A DNA stretch of 64,000 nt, taken from contig JAPQWV010000671.1 of assembly GCA_027422505.1 (NCBI GenBank), positions 186,001-250,000 of the forward strand, in the 5' to 3' direction. Below are positions 34,918 through 45,636 of the stretch, piece by piece. Below the pieces are notes generated by a model. It was not told the origin of the DNA. It saw nothing but the letters and a program-made list of their open reading frames with translations, and did not search any database. A program made the position numbers and the translations under genes. How positions within the stretch are numbered: the stretch's first letter is position 1; each line of letters opens with the position of its first letter. The DNA comes from Craterostigma plantagineum. Its lineage: Eukaryota; Streptophyta; Magnoliopsida; Lamiales; Linderniaceae.

Positions 34918-36960
34918 TGCTTGTATCAGAAAATAGAAAGTGAAAAAAATAGATACCTCTTCCTCAGTTATAAATTCGTTTCTCCTCTCAAAAAAACAAA
35001 CACTTACATATACGCAAAATATAAAAACAACAAAATGGTATCAGAGCTGATGGTGTCAAAAGAGCCGAAGGTGCTAGCGAAGCAGTCAGAGCCGATGGTG
35101 TGCTCGATGCCGACAGAGCCAGTGGTGATGCTGAAATTACCAGGTGTTGGAATGCCACTCCCGCCAAAACTCACCGAAAATAATTACGTACGGTGGAGCG
35201 CCGAGACGAGAGCGTTACTGAAATCAGAAGGCTTATGGGAAATAGTCGAAGATGGATATTCACCCGATACGAAGGGGTATACAAGGCCGCAAGGAAAGAC
35301 GTTGCGAGTCGCCGCCATAGAAAATAGTCTCGCGCTCGTCGTCATCCGCAAAGCGGTAGCTGGTGCTAGAGTGATAGGTGCAACAACAAACGCCAAGGAA
35401 GCCTGGGATCTATTGGAGAATGCGTACAAAGACGCCGATTACACCAACCAAGTTCAGCCACAAAAACTGGGCGAACTTGCAACGACGAAGGAGGACGAGA
35501 AGAACGTTGAGGGCGAACCCGTACAAGAAGAGGTAGCTCGTGTCGTGGAGAGCGAGCGTGATAAAGATCACGCTGAGCCGGTGGTGGAAGCCGAACCACC
35601 ACGAAAACCCGAGATGGGAAAAGAAGAAGGCGAATCATCAAAGATGAAAGCCGATGGCGATGAAGAGGAGGAGCCCACGAAGCTCGAGAAAGAAGAGGCG
35701 ATTGAAGAGACGCCGCCACGACAACCACCTGAGAAAGTCGAAGAGATCGACGCGAAGGCATCGAAGAATGTCGACGAGATGAAAAACAAGATCGACACCG
35801 CCATGCATGCGACGTCGGAGAAGGCTAAAGATAATGCCTACAAGGCGAGCGTAAAAACTATAAAGACATCCGAGACGGTGTCAAATAAAGGCGATTATGC
35901 CGACAAAGAGACGAGAAAGAATCCAACTCCCCAGCAGGCTGAAGAAGCCGTACGAGCTGAGACGCAGGAGCGTGACGAGATGGTCGCGCATGAAGCCATG
36001 ACGAAGGCCCTGCAACTGACCGGCGAAGAAGTCGGTGTACAAGGAGCTGGAAAACCTATAGAAGCCAGTTCGAACAAGGAAGAGCGCTTTAACAAGGAAG
36101 AAGAGCGTCAGAAAGACAAGGACGTGAAACAGTGGATCAAGGCGAGAGACAGCCTTGAGGCCTACATGAACGAGTTGAAAAATCGAAGCAACGAGAAGTA
36201 CAAACTCGCCGAAAAATTAGAGCCGGACGAGAAGGACGTGTTCGAGACGTCGACCAAGGAGGTCCCTAAGCGGATTGGCGATAACCAAAATATGAATGAA
36301 AAAGAGATCGACCAAATTCACAGAGAAGTTCCGAAGGAGGGCACGGATAAGATCGATGAGCACGCGAACAAAGAGGCGACTGACGTAATCGTGAAGGAGA
36401 CTTTCGAGAAGCTGACGAAGCCCAAGCCATCGGAGGCGAAACATCCGATCGCCATATCGATGAACCTTGAGTACGACAAAACCCGCAGAAAAATCGAGGA
36501 GGAGCTTGTTAAGAAACATGATGAAGCCGACACTGCCATTTTTAAAGACGAGGTGACGAGCTTGAAGGACTACGTCACAGGGTCAAAGAAAAATACGATG
36601 ATATTTATTACGTCGCTGAAGAACCGAATCGAAGGGCAAAGACGATCCAAGAAGAAAAATTAGAGGTAAATTTTTTGTGCTGTTTGGTGACAGGCGAGTA
36701 CGACGAAATGGCAAAATGGCGAAGATCACGAAGGAAATTATTGACGGCAAGTGGAGAGCCGCAACATACGACAGGCGAAAGTGCGTCAAATTTAAAGAGC
36801 GGTGAAAGACAGAAATGCTTTGAGATTAAGGTCAATCCTACCGACAAAATGCTTGTATCAGAAAATAGAAAGTGAAAAAAATAGATACCTCTTCCTCAGT
36901 TATAAATTCGTTTCTCCTCTCAAAAAAACAAACACTTACATATATAAAAATATAAAAACA
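34918..36960 (+). mobile_element. short-LTR non-autonomous retroelement with captured chaperone fragments (copy B)
   Basis: Two near-identical direct repeats, 34918-35032 and 36850-36960 (TGCTTGTATCAGAAAATAG to ATATAAAAACA), flank an internal region. The left repeat is followed by a primer site TGGTATCAGAGC at 35036-35047. The interior holds one long ORF but no protease, integrase or reverse transcriptase, so it must be mobilized in trans. The repeats are unusually short (about 115 bp) and may be truncated LTRs. No target duplication is visible at the outer ends. Confidence 0.7.
35035..36663 (+). CDS. gag-BiP lid-HSP90 chimeric ORF of the non-autonomous element
   Basis: The open frame runs from 34861, but the likely start is the ATG at 35035 overlapping the primer site (MVSELMVSKEPK), giving about 542 residues. 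The N-terminal third is gag/UBN2-like (LTENNYVRWSAETRALLKSE, AKEAWDLLENAYKDAD). A long Glu/Lys-rich segment follows, including EKAKDNAYKAS with a weak LEA-like look. Then comes a BiP-lid-like part (KARDSLEAYMNELKNRSNEK, KYKLAEKLEPDEKD, GDNQN; 36139-36290) and an HSP90-like end (DEVTSLKDYVTGSKKN, near 36549-36600). A stop cuts the HSP90-like part. After 36663, traces of GEY and KWRAATYDRRK, seen in copy A, continue out of frame. The intron-free fusion suggests capture through RNA. Confidence 0.72.
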   Translation: MVSELMVSKEPKVLAKQSEPMVCSMPTEPVVMLKLPGVGMPLPPKLTENNYVRWSAETRALLKSEGLWEIVEDGYSPDTKGYTRPQGKTLRVAAIENSLALVVIRKAVAGARVIGATTNAKEAWDLLENAYKDADYTNQVQPQKLGELATTKEDEKNVEGEPVQEEVARVVESERDKDHAEPVVEAEPPRKPEMGKEEGESSKMKADGDEEEEPTKLEKEEAIEETPPRQPPEKVEEIDAKASKNVDEMKNKIDTAMHATSEKAKDNAYKASVKTIKTSETVSNKGDYADKETRKNPTPQQAEEAVRAETQERDEMVAHEAMTKALQLTGEEVGVQGAGKPIEASSNKEERFNKEEERQKDKDVKQWIKARDSLEAYMNELKNRSNEKYKLAEKLEPDEKDVFETSTKEVPKRIGDNQNMNEKEIDQIHREVPKEGTDKIDEHANKEATDVIVKETFEKLTKPKPSEAKHPIAISMNLEYDKTRRKIEEELVKKHDEADTAIFKDEVTSLKDYVTGSKKNTMIFITSLKNRIEGQRRSKKKN

Positions 36961-37070
36961 GCCTTGAGGATACAAGCATTTCTTTTAGTTGATCCGTTTG
37001 CGTATATGTGTCTCTCGCCATTCTTTTAGTTTGTTCCTTAGTTTTGAAAAGAAATCTTTCGTCCTCGTTG
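36961..37070. repeat. scrambled junction of retroelement shards
   Basis: Right after the short LTR stand pieces seen elsewhere: CAGCCTTGAGGA (BiP-like part), TACAAGCATTTC (inverted LTR start), GCGTATATGTGTCTCTCGCC, and a 38-bp block that is the reverse complement of 29527-29564. The segments join at a few bases of shared sequence, as expected for template switching or repair by microhomology. Confidence 0.6.
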
Positions 37071-37790
37071 ACCTCGTCCTCGACCTCGGCCGTGATGCGT
37101 ATATAGCGCCTTGTCATCTTTCAACGATAACTTCGTCTGTAGAGCCTCGTCCAGCGATTCCTGCTTCTTCTTTTTCTTCCGTTGCTCGTGAGCTTCGAGC
37201 GAACCGGAGAGTTCGTCGACCGTCATTTCTTCGAGATTTTTGGATTCCTCGATTGCACATACCACGTTTTCGTACTCGTCCGTCAGAGAGCGGAGAATTT
37301 TCTCGACGACTCGGGATTCCGCTAGTGCCTCGCCATTTCTTTTCAACTGGTTTGAGATGGTTTGTACTCTCGTTATATAATCGGACACACCTTCGCCGTT
37401 CTTCATTCTCGTCATTTCGAATTCACCACGAAGAGTTTGCAGCCGTACTTGTTTTACTCGGTCGGCGCCTTTGTATGCTATCTCCAGTTTTTCCCATGCT
37501 TCCTTCGCTTTTTTTACGTCATTGATTTTTTCGAAGTCGGCATCGTCTAGACCGTTGTATATGATGCTGAGCGCAGCGCTATTTAATTGTCGAGAATCTT
37601 CCAACGCCTTCAGCTGGGCCGGCGTGTATTCGTCGTCTTTTTCGGGTTCAGTATACCCGTCTTTAACGATATTCCATACGCCTTGTGAGCCGAGCAGTGC
37701 TTTCATCCGAATACTCCAATTATCATAATTGGATTTTGTGAGGCGTGGAACGGGCATATTACCGAACGACATGGCTCTGATATCAATGTT
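37071..37790 (-). mobile_element. copia copy 2, gag half (minus strand)
   Basis: This encodes nearly the same gag as element 1, starting [19 protein letters not shown] at 37772 and stopping after the Gly/Arg-rich stretch, where it fuses to the shard block at 37032-37069 (RGQRGRKISFQN, stop). A primer-site remnant (one base changed) lies at 37774-37787. No LTR follows at the expected place; instead the plus-strand pol half begins at 37793. Confidence 0.85.
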
Positions 37791-37792
37791 AA

Positions 37793-39863
37793 AAAGTAAG
37801 GACATGCCAAAGGAATTTTGGGCCGAAGCGGTACGATGTGCCGTATATATTCAGAACCGATGTCCACATCACAGCCTCGAGAATCAAACACCACAGGAAG
37901 CATGGACCGGCCGAAAACCGACGGTGGCGCATTTCAAAATATTTGGAAGCGTGGCGTATGCACATGTGCCCGATCAAAGAAGAGCCAAGCTCGACGACAA
38001 AAGCAAAAAGCTAGTGTTTATTGGGTATGACGAGAAAACGAAGGCGTACCGGCTCTATGACCCTGAAAATAAAAAGGTGATAGTAAGTCGCGATGTTCGG
38101 GTTGATGAAGAAAGTTCGTGGGGCTGGAACGTTGAAGAAAACACAACGCCTGAAGAACCACTGATCGTTGCACCAATACCTGTTCCGATATCGTCTCAAG
38201 AAAATGACGAGGAGGACGAACCAAGACAGCCGAAAATGCGAAGCATGCAGGACCTGTACCGATCAACCGAACAGGTTCACCTAGTCTGCTTATTGGCCGA
38301 CTCGGAACAAATTAGTTTCGAAGAAGCCATAAGAGACAAGAGATGGAAAATGGCGATGGACGAGGAAATAAAAGCGATCGAAAAGAACGACACATGGAAA
38401 CTCGTGGAGTTGCCAAACGGGCATAAACCCATCGGAGTCAAATGGGTTTATAAGAAGAAAATAAATGCTCAAGGAAAAATTGAGCGTTACAAGGCGAGAC
38501 TGGTGGCGAAGGGCTATCGACAACAAGCGGGAATAGACTACGATGAAGTTTTTGCTCCCGTTGCAAGAATGGAGACAATTCGTTTGCTCCTGGCTCAAGC
38601 TGCACAACTCAATTGGCCAATCTACCAGATGGACGTGAAGTCTGCTTTTCTAAACGGGGAACTCGAGGAAGAAGTCTACGTGGAGCAGCCCTTGGGATAT
38701 TCAAAATCGGGAGAAGAAGGTAAAGTGCTGAAATTAAAAAAGGCGCTTTACGGGTTAAAGCAAGCGCCTCGAGCATGGAACACCCGGATCGACAGATACT
38801 TCAAAAGAATAAGTTCGAGCAATGTCCGTTCGAGCACGCCCTCTACGTCAAACGAGAAGGAACGGAAATGATCATCGTTGCTCTCTATGTCGATGACCTT
38901 ATTTTCATGGGAAGCAGTGAGAAAATAATCAACGACTTCAAGAAGGCGATGACGAAGGAATTCGAGATGACGGACTTGGGACTGATGAAATATTTTCTCG
39001 GTCTCGAAGTCGAGCAAAGAAGCACGGGAATTTTTGTATCGCAAGAAGCATATGCGAAGGCTATATTGAAGAAAAATAAAATGGAGGAGAGCAACCCGGT
39101 AGCGACACCGATGGAACTTGGAACAAAACTGTCCAAGTTTGAGGGAGGACAAGGAGTGAATGCGACTGACTATCGAAGTCTCGTAGGCAGTCTGCGATAC
39201 TTGACATGCACGAGACCCGATATCGCTTATAGCGTTGGAGTCGTTAGCCGCTATATGGAGGATCCGAGGCAGTCGCATCTAAAAGCGATCAAGAGAATTT
39301 TACGATACATCCGGGGAACACAATCTCTCGGACTATTTTATCCAAAGGCGAGCGACAGCAAATTAGTCGGATATTCTGACAGCGATTGGTGCGGAGATAT
39401 CGATGATCGAAGAAGCACTGGCGGCTACGTATTCTATCTCGGGAAAACGGCATTCACCTGGTTATCGAAAAAGCAACCAATCGTGACTCTATCAACCTGC
39501 GAAGCGGAATATGTGGCAGCATCGTGGTGTGTCTGTCATGCAATATGGCTGAGGAACTTACTGTTGGAATTAAATTTTCGACAAGATGAGCCAACCGAAA
39601 TTCGAGTCGACAATAAGTCAGCGATCGAGTTGGCGAAAAATCCAGTTCATCACGAGAGAAGCAAACATATTGATGTTCGATTTCATTTTATTAGAGAGCA
39701 CATAAAAAATGGAGAAGTGAAGATGGTGCACGTAGCGAGTCTCGACCAAGTTGCAGATATTTTCACAAAGCCATTACCAACAGGTACGTTCGACAATCTG
39801 AAAAAAATGCTCGGGATGAAAGAGCGGAAGGCTTTGAGCTTAAGGGAGGAATTTGTTGAATAA
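37793..39863 (+). mobile_element. copia copy 2, integrase C-part to RNase H (plus strand, frameshifted)
   Basis: Nearly the same protein as element 1 from the integrase end ([16 protein letters not shown]) through RT and RNase H, on the opposite strand to its gag half. It is open to 38871, but around 38805 the run CAAAAG has one A fewer than element 1 (CAAAAAG), which shifts the frame; the rest is open in the next frame to 39863. It contains [21 protein letters not shown] and the C-terminal segment (HIDVRFHFIREHIKNGEV) that element 1 lacks. It ends with a polypurine tract and an LTR start. Confidence 0.9.
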
Positions 39864-40106
39864 GCTCAAAAGAAAAATAATAAAGCATCTAGAAGCCGCA
39901 TAAAATCTTTGAAGAATACAACAACGAAGAAAATCTCAAGGAAGAAAACAAAAAAAAAATTCATGCGCATGAAGGAAAATCTGCGAAGAAGATATGATGA
40001 TGGAAAATAATTTGTTTGACTTTCCTTTCTATTTGTCTTGTAGTAGCATTATAAATTAGCATGGTACGTTGTTCTGATTCAATGAGTGAGCAAAATAATA
40101 GTATTT
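39854..40106 (+). repeat. 3' LTR of copia copy 2, truncated
   Basis: It begins TGTTGAATAAGCTCAAAAG right after AAGGGAGGAATT. Beyond the first about 15 bp it differs from the LTR at 33509-33907, so it belongs to a related but distinct LTR variant. It contains a TATA-like ATTATAAATT near 40050. It ends abruptly where the LTR of the next element begins (40107). Confidence 0.65.
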
Positions 40107-40527
40107 GAATAATACCGCGGCTAAGTATTTGAACAATTAAAGATAATAGTGGACACCGAGATTTAACGTGGAAAACCCCCAAACAAATCGGGGTAAAAAC
40201 CACGGGCAAGGAAGAAGAATCCACTATAGAGGAATAATATAGGAGTTACAACCTCTCAATCTATAAAGGAGAAAACCCTCAACCTCTCTCTTTATAGTCG
40301 GAGAAAATACCGACAAACTCTCTATTTTTTATTCTCTCTTCTCTGTATTAATTATCTTCAGTGGGATTTCTCTCTATTTGTGTGGGATTCATCGTTGCAA
40401 TCATGGCCTATTTATAGGCATTATATATTGAGCATATGAGGTAATTGCTTACCTCATTATTAATGTGAACAAGATGAAAAATCATCTCTGACCATTCAAC
40501 CCACATGGGTTGAATAATATGTCGACA
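40107..40527 (-). repeat. 3' LTR of copia element 3
   Basis: On the minus strand it begins TGTCGACATATTATTCAACC directly after the polypurine tract AAGTGGGAGAT. It appears identical over 421 bp to 44720-45140. The terminal 25 or so bases found in the other LTR (44695-44719) are absent and different sequence stands there. Confidence 0.88.
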
Positions 40528-40601
40528 ATCTCCCACTTGAAGATTTGATTGAGATCAATCGGATCTTCACACCATTCTTTCTCCCTTGCCTTTAATGTTG
40601 C

Positions 40602-43600
40602 TTACGTCTCCGCTAGGCCACTCGAGGAACGACACCAAACGAACTTGTCAGTGTTGACCGCCTTCGTCAAGAAATCTGCTAGGTTATCTTTCGTATGAAT
40701 CTTCTGCATATCTATCGTGCCCTCTTCCACTTTCTCACGAACGAAGTGATACTGGACTCGTATGTGCTTTGACCTGGAATGAAACGCTGGATTCCTTGCG
40801 AGATGCAAGGCACTCTGACTGTCACAGAACAGAGGAATATTCTCTTGTCCGTGCCCGAGTTCTTCCATGATCATTTTCAACCATACCGCCTCTTTACTTG
40901 CCTGTGTAGCTGCAACATATTCTGCTTCAGTTGTTGATGTCGCGACAACGGACTGAAGCTTCGATACCCAGCTTACGGCTCCGCCAGTAAGAGTGAACAC
41001 ATAACCCGTGGTAGATTTGCTCTTGTCAAGATCACCTGCATAATCAGAGTCAACATACCCTCTGACAGTAAAGTCTGTTCCTCCGTAACATAATGCAACA
41101 TCTGATGTTCCTCTGATATATCGTAGGATCCTCTTCACCGCGCTCCAATGTTCTTTGCCCGGATTCGCCATGTACCGACTTACTACTCCCACTGCATGGG
41201 TAATGTCTGGCCGTGTACAAATCATCGCGAACATAAGACTTCCCACCGCTGATGCATACGGCACTCGAGACATCTCCATCCTCCCTTCTTCACTGCTAGG
41301 ACTCATACTTGAGGATAATTTGAAATTAACAAGAAGTGGGGTAGAAATTGGCTTACAATCTTGCATATTGAAGCGTCGCAAGACCTTCCTCAGATAATTC
41401 TTCTGCGAAAGCCAAATCTTCTTGTTATTTCTGTCTCGGTAAATTTGCATCCCTAGAATCTTGTTTGCTGGTCCCAAGTCCTTCATTTCAAATTCCCTAG
41501 CCAACTGTGCCTTGAGTTCTTCAACACGATCTTTGTTGGGGCCTGCTACCAACATGTCGTCAACATACAACAGTAATATGATAAAATCATTTTCACCAAA
41601 CCTCTTGAAATATGCACAAGGGTCTGCATTTAATCTGTTGTATCCAAGGCTCATGATGAAGGAATCAAATCTCTTATACCAACACCTCGGCGCCTGTTTG
41701 AGACCGTATAGAGATTTGTTCAACCTGCAAACCAAGTTCCGTTTTTCTTTGTCTTCAAAACCTTCCGGTTGGAGCATATAAATCTCTTCTTCAAGATCTC
41801 CATGAAGAAAAGCCGTCTTCACATCTAGTTGCTCTAAATGTAGGTCGAATGTAGCACACATCGCCAGGAGTATCCGAACAGTCGTCAGTCGAACCACAGG
41901 TGAGAATATCTCATTGAAGTCAATACCTTCTTTCTGAGCATAACCTTTAACCACCAGTCGTGCACGAAACCGCTCTACTTGATCATCGCTGTTCCGCTTG
42001 ATCTTAAAGACCCATTTATTGCCGATTGCCTTTCTGCCGTTCGGTAGTGGCACCAGCTCCCAAGTCTTATTTTTCCGTAGAGCTTCCATTTCTTCTTGCA
42101 TTGCCGCCAACCACTGATCTGCATCTGAACTGTTCAGTGCTTCTTGAAGAGTTGATGGCTCTCCGTCATCAGTTAGTAGACAGTATGCAACGTTGCTGTC
42201 CATATCGTAATCTTCATGCCAGGATGGTGCGGCTCTTTTTCGTGTGCCCCTCCTAATTTCTGGCTCTAAAGATTCGCTTGGCCCTGCCTCGTGCTCCGGT
42301 GCTGCTTCAGAAGAATCTTGTTCCACAGACTTCCCTTTCACCTGAATCGCCGTAGATTCTGGGCGTTCATTTGTAGTGCTATCATTTCCTCCGATTAGTT
42401 TATCTTCTAAGAAGATAACCTCCCTGCTGATGACAACCTTGTGGGCAGTGGGATCCCACAGGCGATACCCCTTCACACCATCAGCATACCCCAAGAACAA
42501 ACACTTTCTGGACTTCGGATCCAGCTTCGTAGTTTCTTGGGCGTTGTACATCACGTACACAGGACTTCCAAATACATGGAGTTTGGAATAATCCGTTGGC
42601 TTTCCGGTCCACATCTCCATCGGCGTCTTCTGATCAATTGCCGTTGAAGGCGATCGATTGATCACGTAGCAGGCGGTGTTGACTGCTTCTGCCCAGTATG
42701 ATTTATCCAGACCTGCAGCTCCCAACATGGCTCTTGTTCTCTCCAACAGAGTCCTGTTCATCCGCTCCGCCACTCCATTTTGTTGTGGAGTATACGCCGT
42801 AGTGAAGTGCCTTTTGATGCCTTCTCTTTTGCAAAAGCTATCAAATTCCCTGCCAGTATATTCTCCTCCATTATCCGTCCTCAAACATTTGATCTTCTTT
42901 CCAGTATCAAGTTCGACCCGAGCCTTGAAATTCTTGAAGGTTGCAAACACATCCCCCTTACTCTTGATGATATACACCCAACACCTCCGGGAGTAATCGT
43001 CAATGAATGACACGAAATACTTCCCTCCTCCTCGGGATGAAACCGGTGACTGCCATACATCAGAGTGAACCAATTCTAGAATATTGTTGCTTCTAGAATT
43101 TGATGTGTTGAATTGTAGTCGATGCTGCTTGTTTGCTACGCAATGCTCACAGAATGGTAGTGACACCTTCGTGAGACCCGGAAGTAGATTCTGGCCCGCA
43201 AGAATTTTCATGCCTTGTTCTGACATATGGCCAAGTTTCTGATGCCACAGCATAGTAGATCTTTCGCTTGAACCTCCTAAAGCCACAGATGCTTCCCCGT
43301 CTTGCACCGTCTCTCCCAGCAGCGTATACAGATTTGCAGCAACCTTTTCACCTTTCATTACTACAAGTGCTCCTCGGAATATCTTCATTATTCCTCCCCG
43401 AACTTTGATTTCACAGCCAAGATCATCGAGCTGTCCCACAGATAATAAATTCTTCTTGAGACCTTCCACATGCCGCACTCCTTGAATAGTGCGAACTGTA
43501 CCGTCGTGCAACTTCAACCTCACCGTTCCAACGCCTACGATCTTTAAGGCATTATCTTCGCAACTGTACACAGATCCTCCTACGATAGGTTCGTAGTGGT

Positions 43601-44498
43601 TGAACCAGTCTCTTCGAGAGGTCATATGATAAGTTGCGCCCGAGTCAAGAAGCCATATTTCATCATACGACTTCCTGCTCTCCGTTGAGATAGCTGCTTC
43701 GCTACACAATACGTCTCCACCTGGCGCGTTTGCCAAATTTCCTTGAGGATTGGAATTTTTCAGGTTCCAACAATCTTTCTTCAAGTGACCCTTCTTTCCA
43801 CAGTGGTAGCATTTCATATCCTTCTTCTTACTTCTTGATTTTCCCCTGCCTTGAATGTGACTCCCACTTGAACCACGTTCCGTTGACCTCCCTCTCATCA
43901 CCGTCAAAGCTTCGACTTGTTGAGCGCCGGCTTGCTGGTCCTCCTTGTTCTTTCGCCGATTTTCTTCTTCGAGAATAGCAGCAGCGAGGTTATTGAAGAC
44001 CAGAACTTTCGCGTTGTTCGTCAAGTTGATGATGAGTTGATCATACGAATCAGGCAGACTTTGAAGTAGAATTTCCGCACGTTCTTTATCCTCTGTTTTA
44101 TACCCCAACGATGTTAGCTGGGAAAACAGAGTATTCAAGACGTTGAGATGCTCCGTCACCGAAGTAGATTCAGACATTCTCAAGGTGAACAATTTTCTTT
44201 TCAAGAAAATTTTGTTGTGTAACGACGTCGGCTCGTACAGATTGGTTAGGTGGTCCCAAATCTCCTTTGCCGTTTTCTTTTCTTCGACGCTAGACAATAT
44301 CTCATCTGCTAGTGCCAGATGGAGATTTGCGACGGCACTCCCATCCATCTCGTTCCATTTCTTGTCGTCTGTCACTGCAGCTGGTTTTCCATCGATAGCC
44401 TCCAGACAGCCGTCCTTTCGCAAAATCGCCTTTATCTTTAATTTCCACAGTGAGAAATTTCTCCCGTTGAACTTTTCAATATCGAATTTCGCCGCCAT
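40602..44498 (-). mobile_element. Ty1/copia element 3, intact polyprotein
   Basis: An uninterrupted ORF of 1298 codons starting MAAKFDIEKFNGRNFSLWK. Gag of UBN2 type is followed by a CCHC knuckle (CYHCGKKGHLKKDC), protease with LLDSGATYHM, integrase with HSDVW, RTDNGGEY and NGVAERMN, RT with YVDDMLVAGP and RNase H with TEAEYVAATQASKEAVWL. It belongs to the TNT1-94-like copia group. It is flanked by LTRs at 40107-40527 and 44695-45140, with primer site at 44681-44692 and polypurine tract at about 40528-40538. The intact frame and matching LTRs indicate a recent insertion, and it could be a source of enzymes for the non-autonomous elements. The polyprotein is unrelated in detail to elements 1 and 2. 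Confidence 0.95.
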
Positions 44499-44694
44499 AA
44501 TTTCTGCTCAGTCGTGAGCGATACCTCCGACGGGGTTGCAGCAGATAATTATTGAACTCGTACCGGCTTTATCGTTACCGTAACAAAGGCAATATAATAT
44601 CTATTATTTTCTGATGTGGAAGATCCACGTTAGTGGCAACCACAGAGCATACGATAAATAGATATATAAACCCAAGTTAGGCTCTGATACCACT

Positions 44695-45140
44695 TGTTGG
44701 CGAGGCAGCGGACCCGGTCGAATAATACCGCGGCTAAGTATTTGAACAATTAAAGATAATAGTGGACACCGAGATTTAACGTGGAAAACCCCCAAACAAA
44801 TCGGGGTAAAAACCACGGGCAAGGAAGAAGAATCCACTATAGAGGAATAATATAGGAGTTACAACCTCTCAATCTATAAAGGAGAAAACCCTCAACCTCT
44901 CTCTTTATAGTCGGAGAAAATACCGACAAACTCTCTATTTTTTATTCTCTCTTCTCTGTATTAATTATCTTCAGTGGGATTTCTCTCTATTTGTGTGGGA
45001 TTCATCGTTGCAATCATGGCCTATTTATAGGCATTATATATTGAGCATATGAGGTAATTGCTTACCTCATTATTAATGTGAACAAGATGAAAAATCATCT
45101 CTGACCATTCAACCCACATGGGTTGAATAATATGTCGACA
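44695..45140 (-). repeat. 5' LTR of copia element 3
   Basis: A 446-bp LTR in minus orientation, TGTCGACATATT to GCCTCGCCAACA. Its inner end is followed by CT and the primer site TGGTATCAGAGC (minus), complementary to initiator tRNA-Met. Its outer end meets host sequence TTATTGTCGC at 45141. Confidence 0.92.
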
Positions 45141-45636
45141 TTATTGTCGCATTTAATACTCTTTCATTGGACGATGAATCATCATCATGATTGTATAATC
45201 AAATATCAAAATGTCGACCGCCTACTATTATTTTTTATTTTTCCTGCCGATTAAGGTTGTCTTGATATTTAATTTAATCTATTAGTATTCTCTTGCAACT
45301 AATATATTTACGAATATGCCCATCCTCTTGATCGTCTCTCGTTATATTAGTTTCATGCATTGCATTCACACCATCACGAATCACACAGTCAATCAATCAA
45401 GGCTTAATCATGCATCACTTCAGCTATTAATTTATCAAGACGCAAACATTTTTTTTTTGAGAAAATTGGAAAAAAGAAAAGGCAATCATCAGATTTTTTA
45501 TTTATTTATTATCCCCTCTCAAAGCATTTGCTTCATAAGCAATACATTCATCCTCAGATCTTCCGTCAAATCTCTTTCCACTTTCTTTCAACAAATGTTT
45601 CTTACAAGTTTCATTATCTTCTTCTACAAGCGAACC

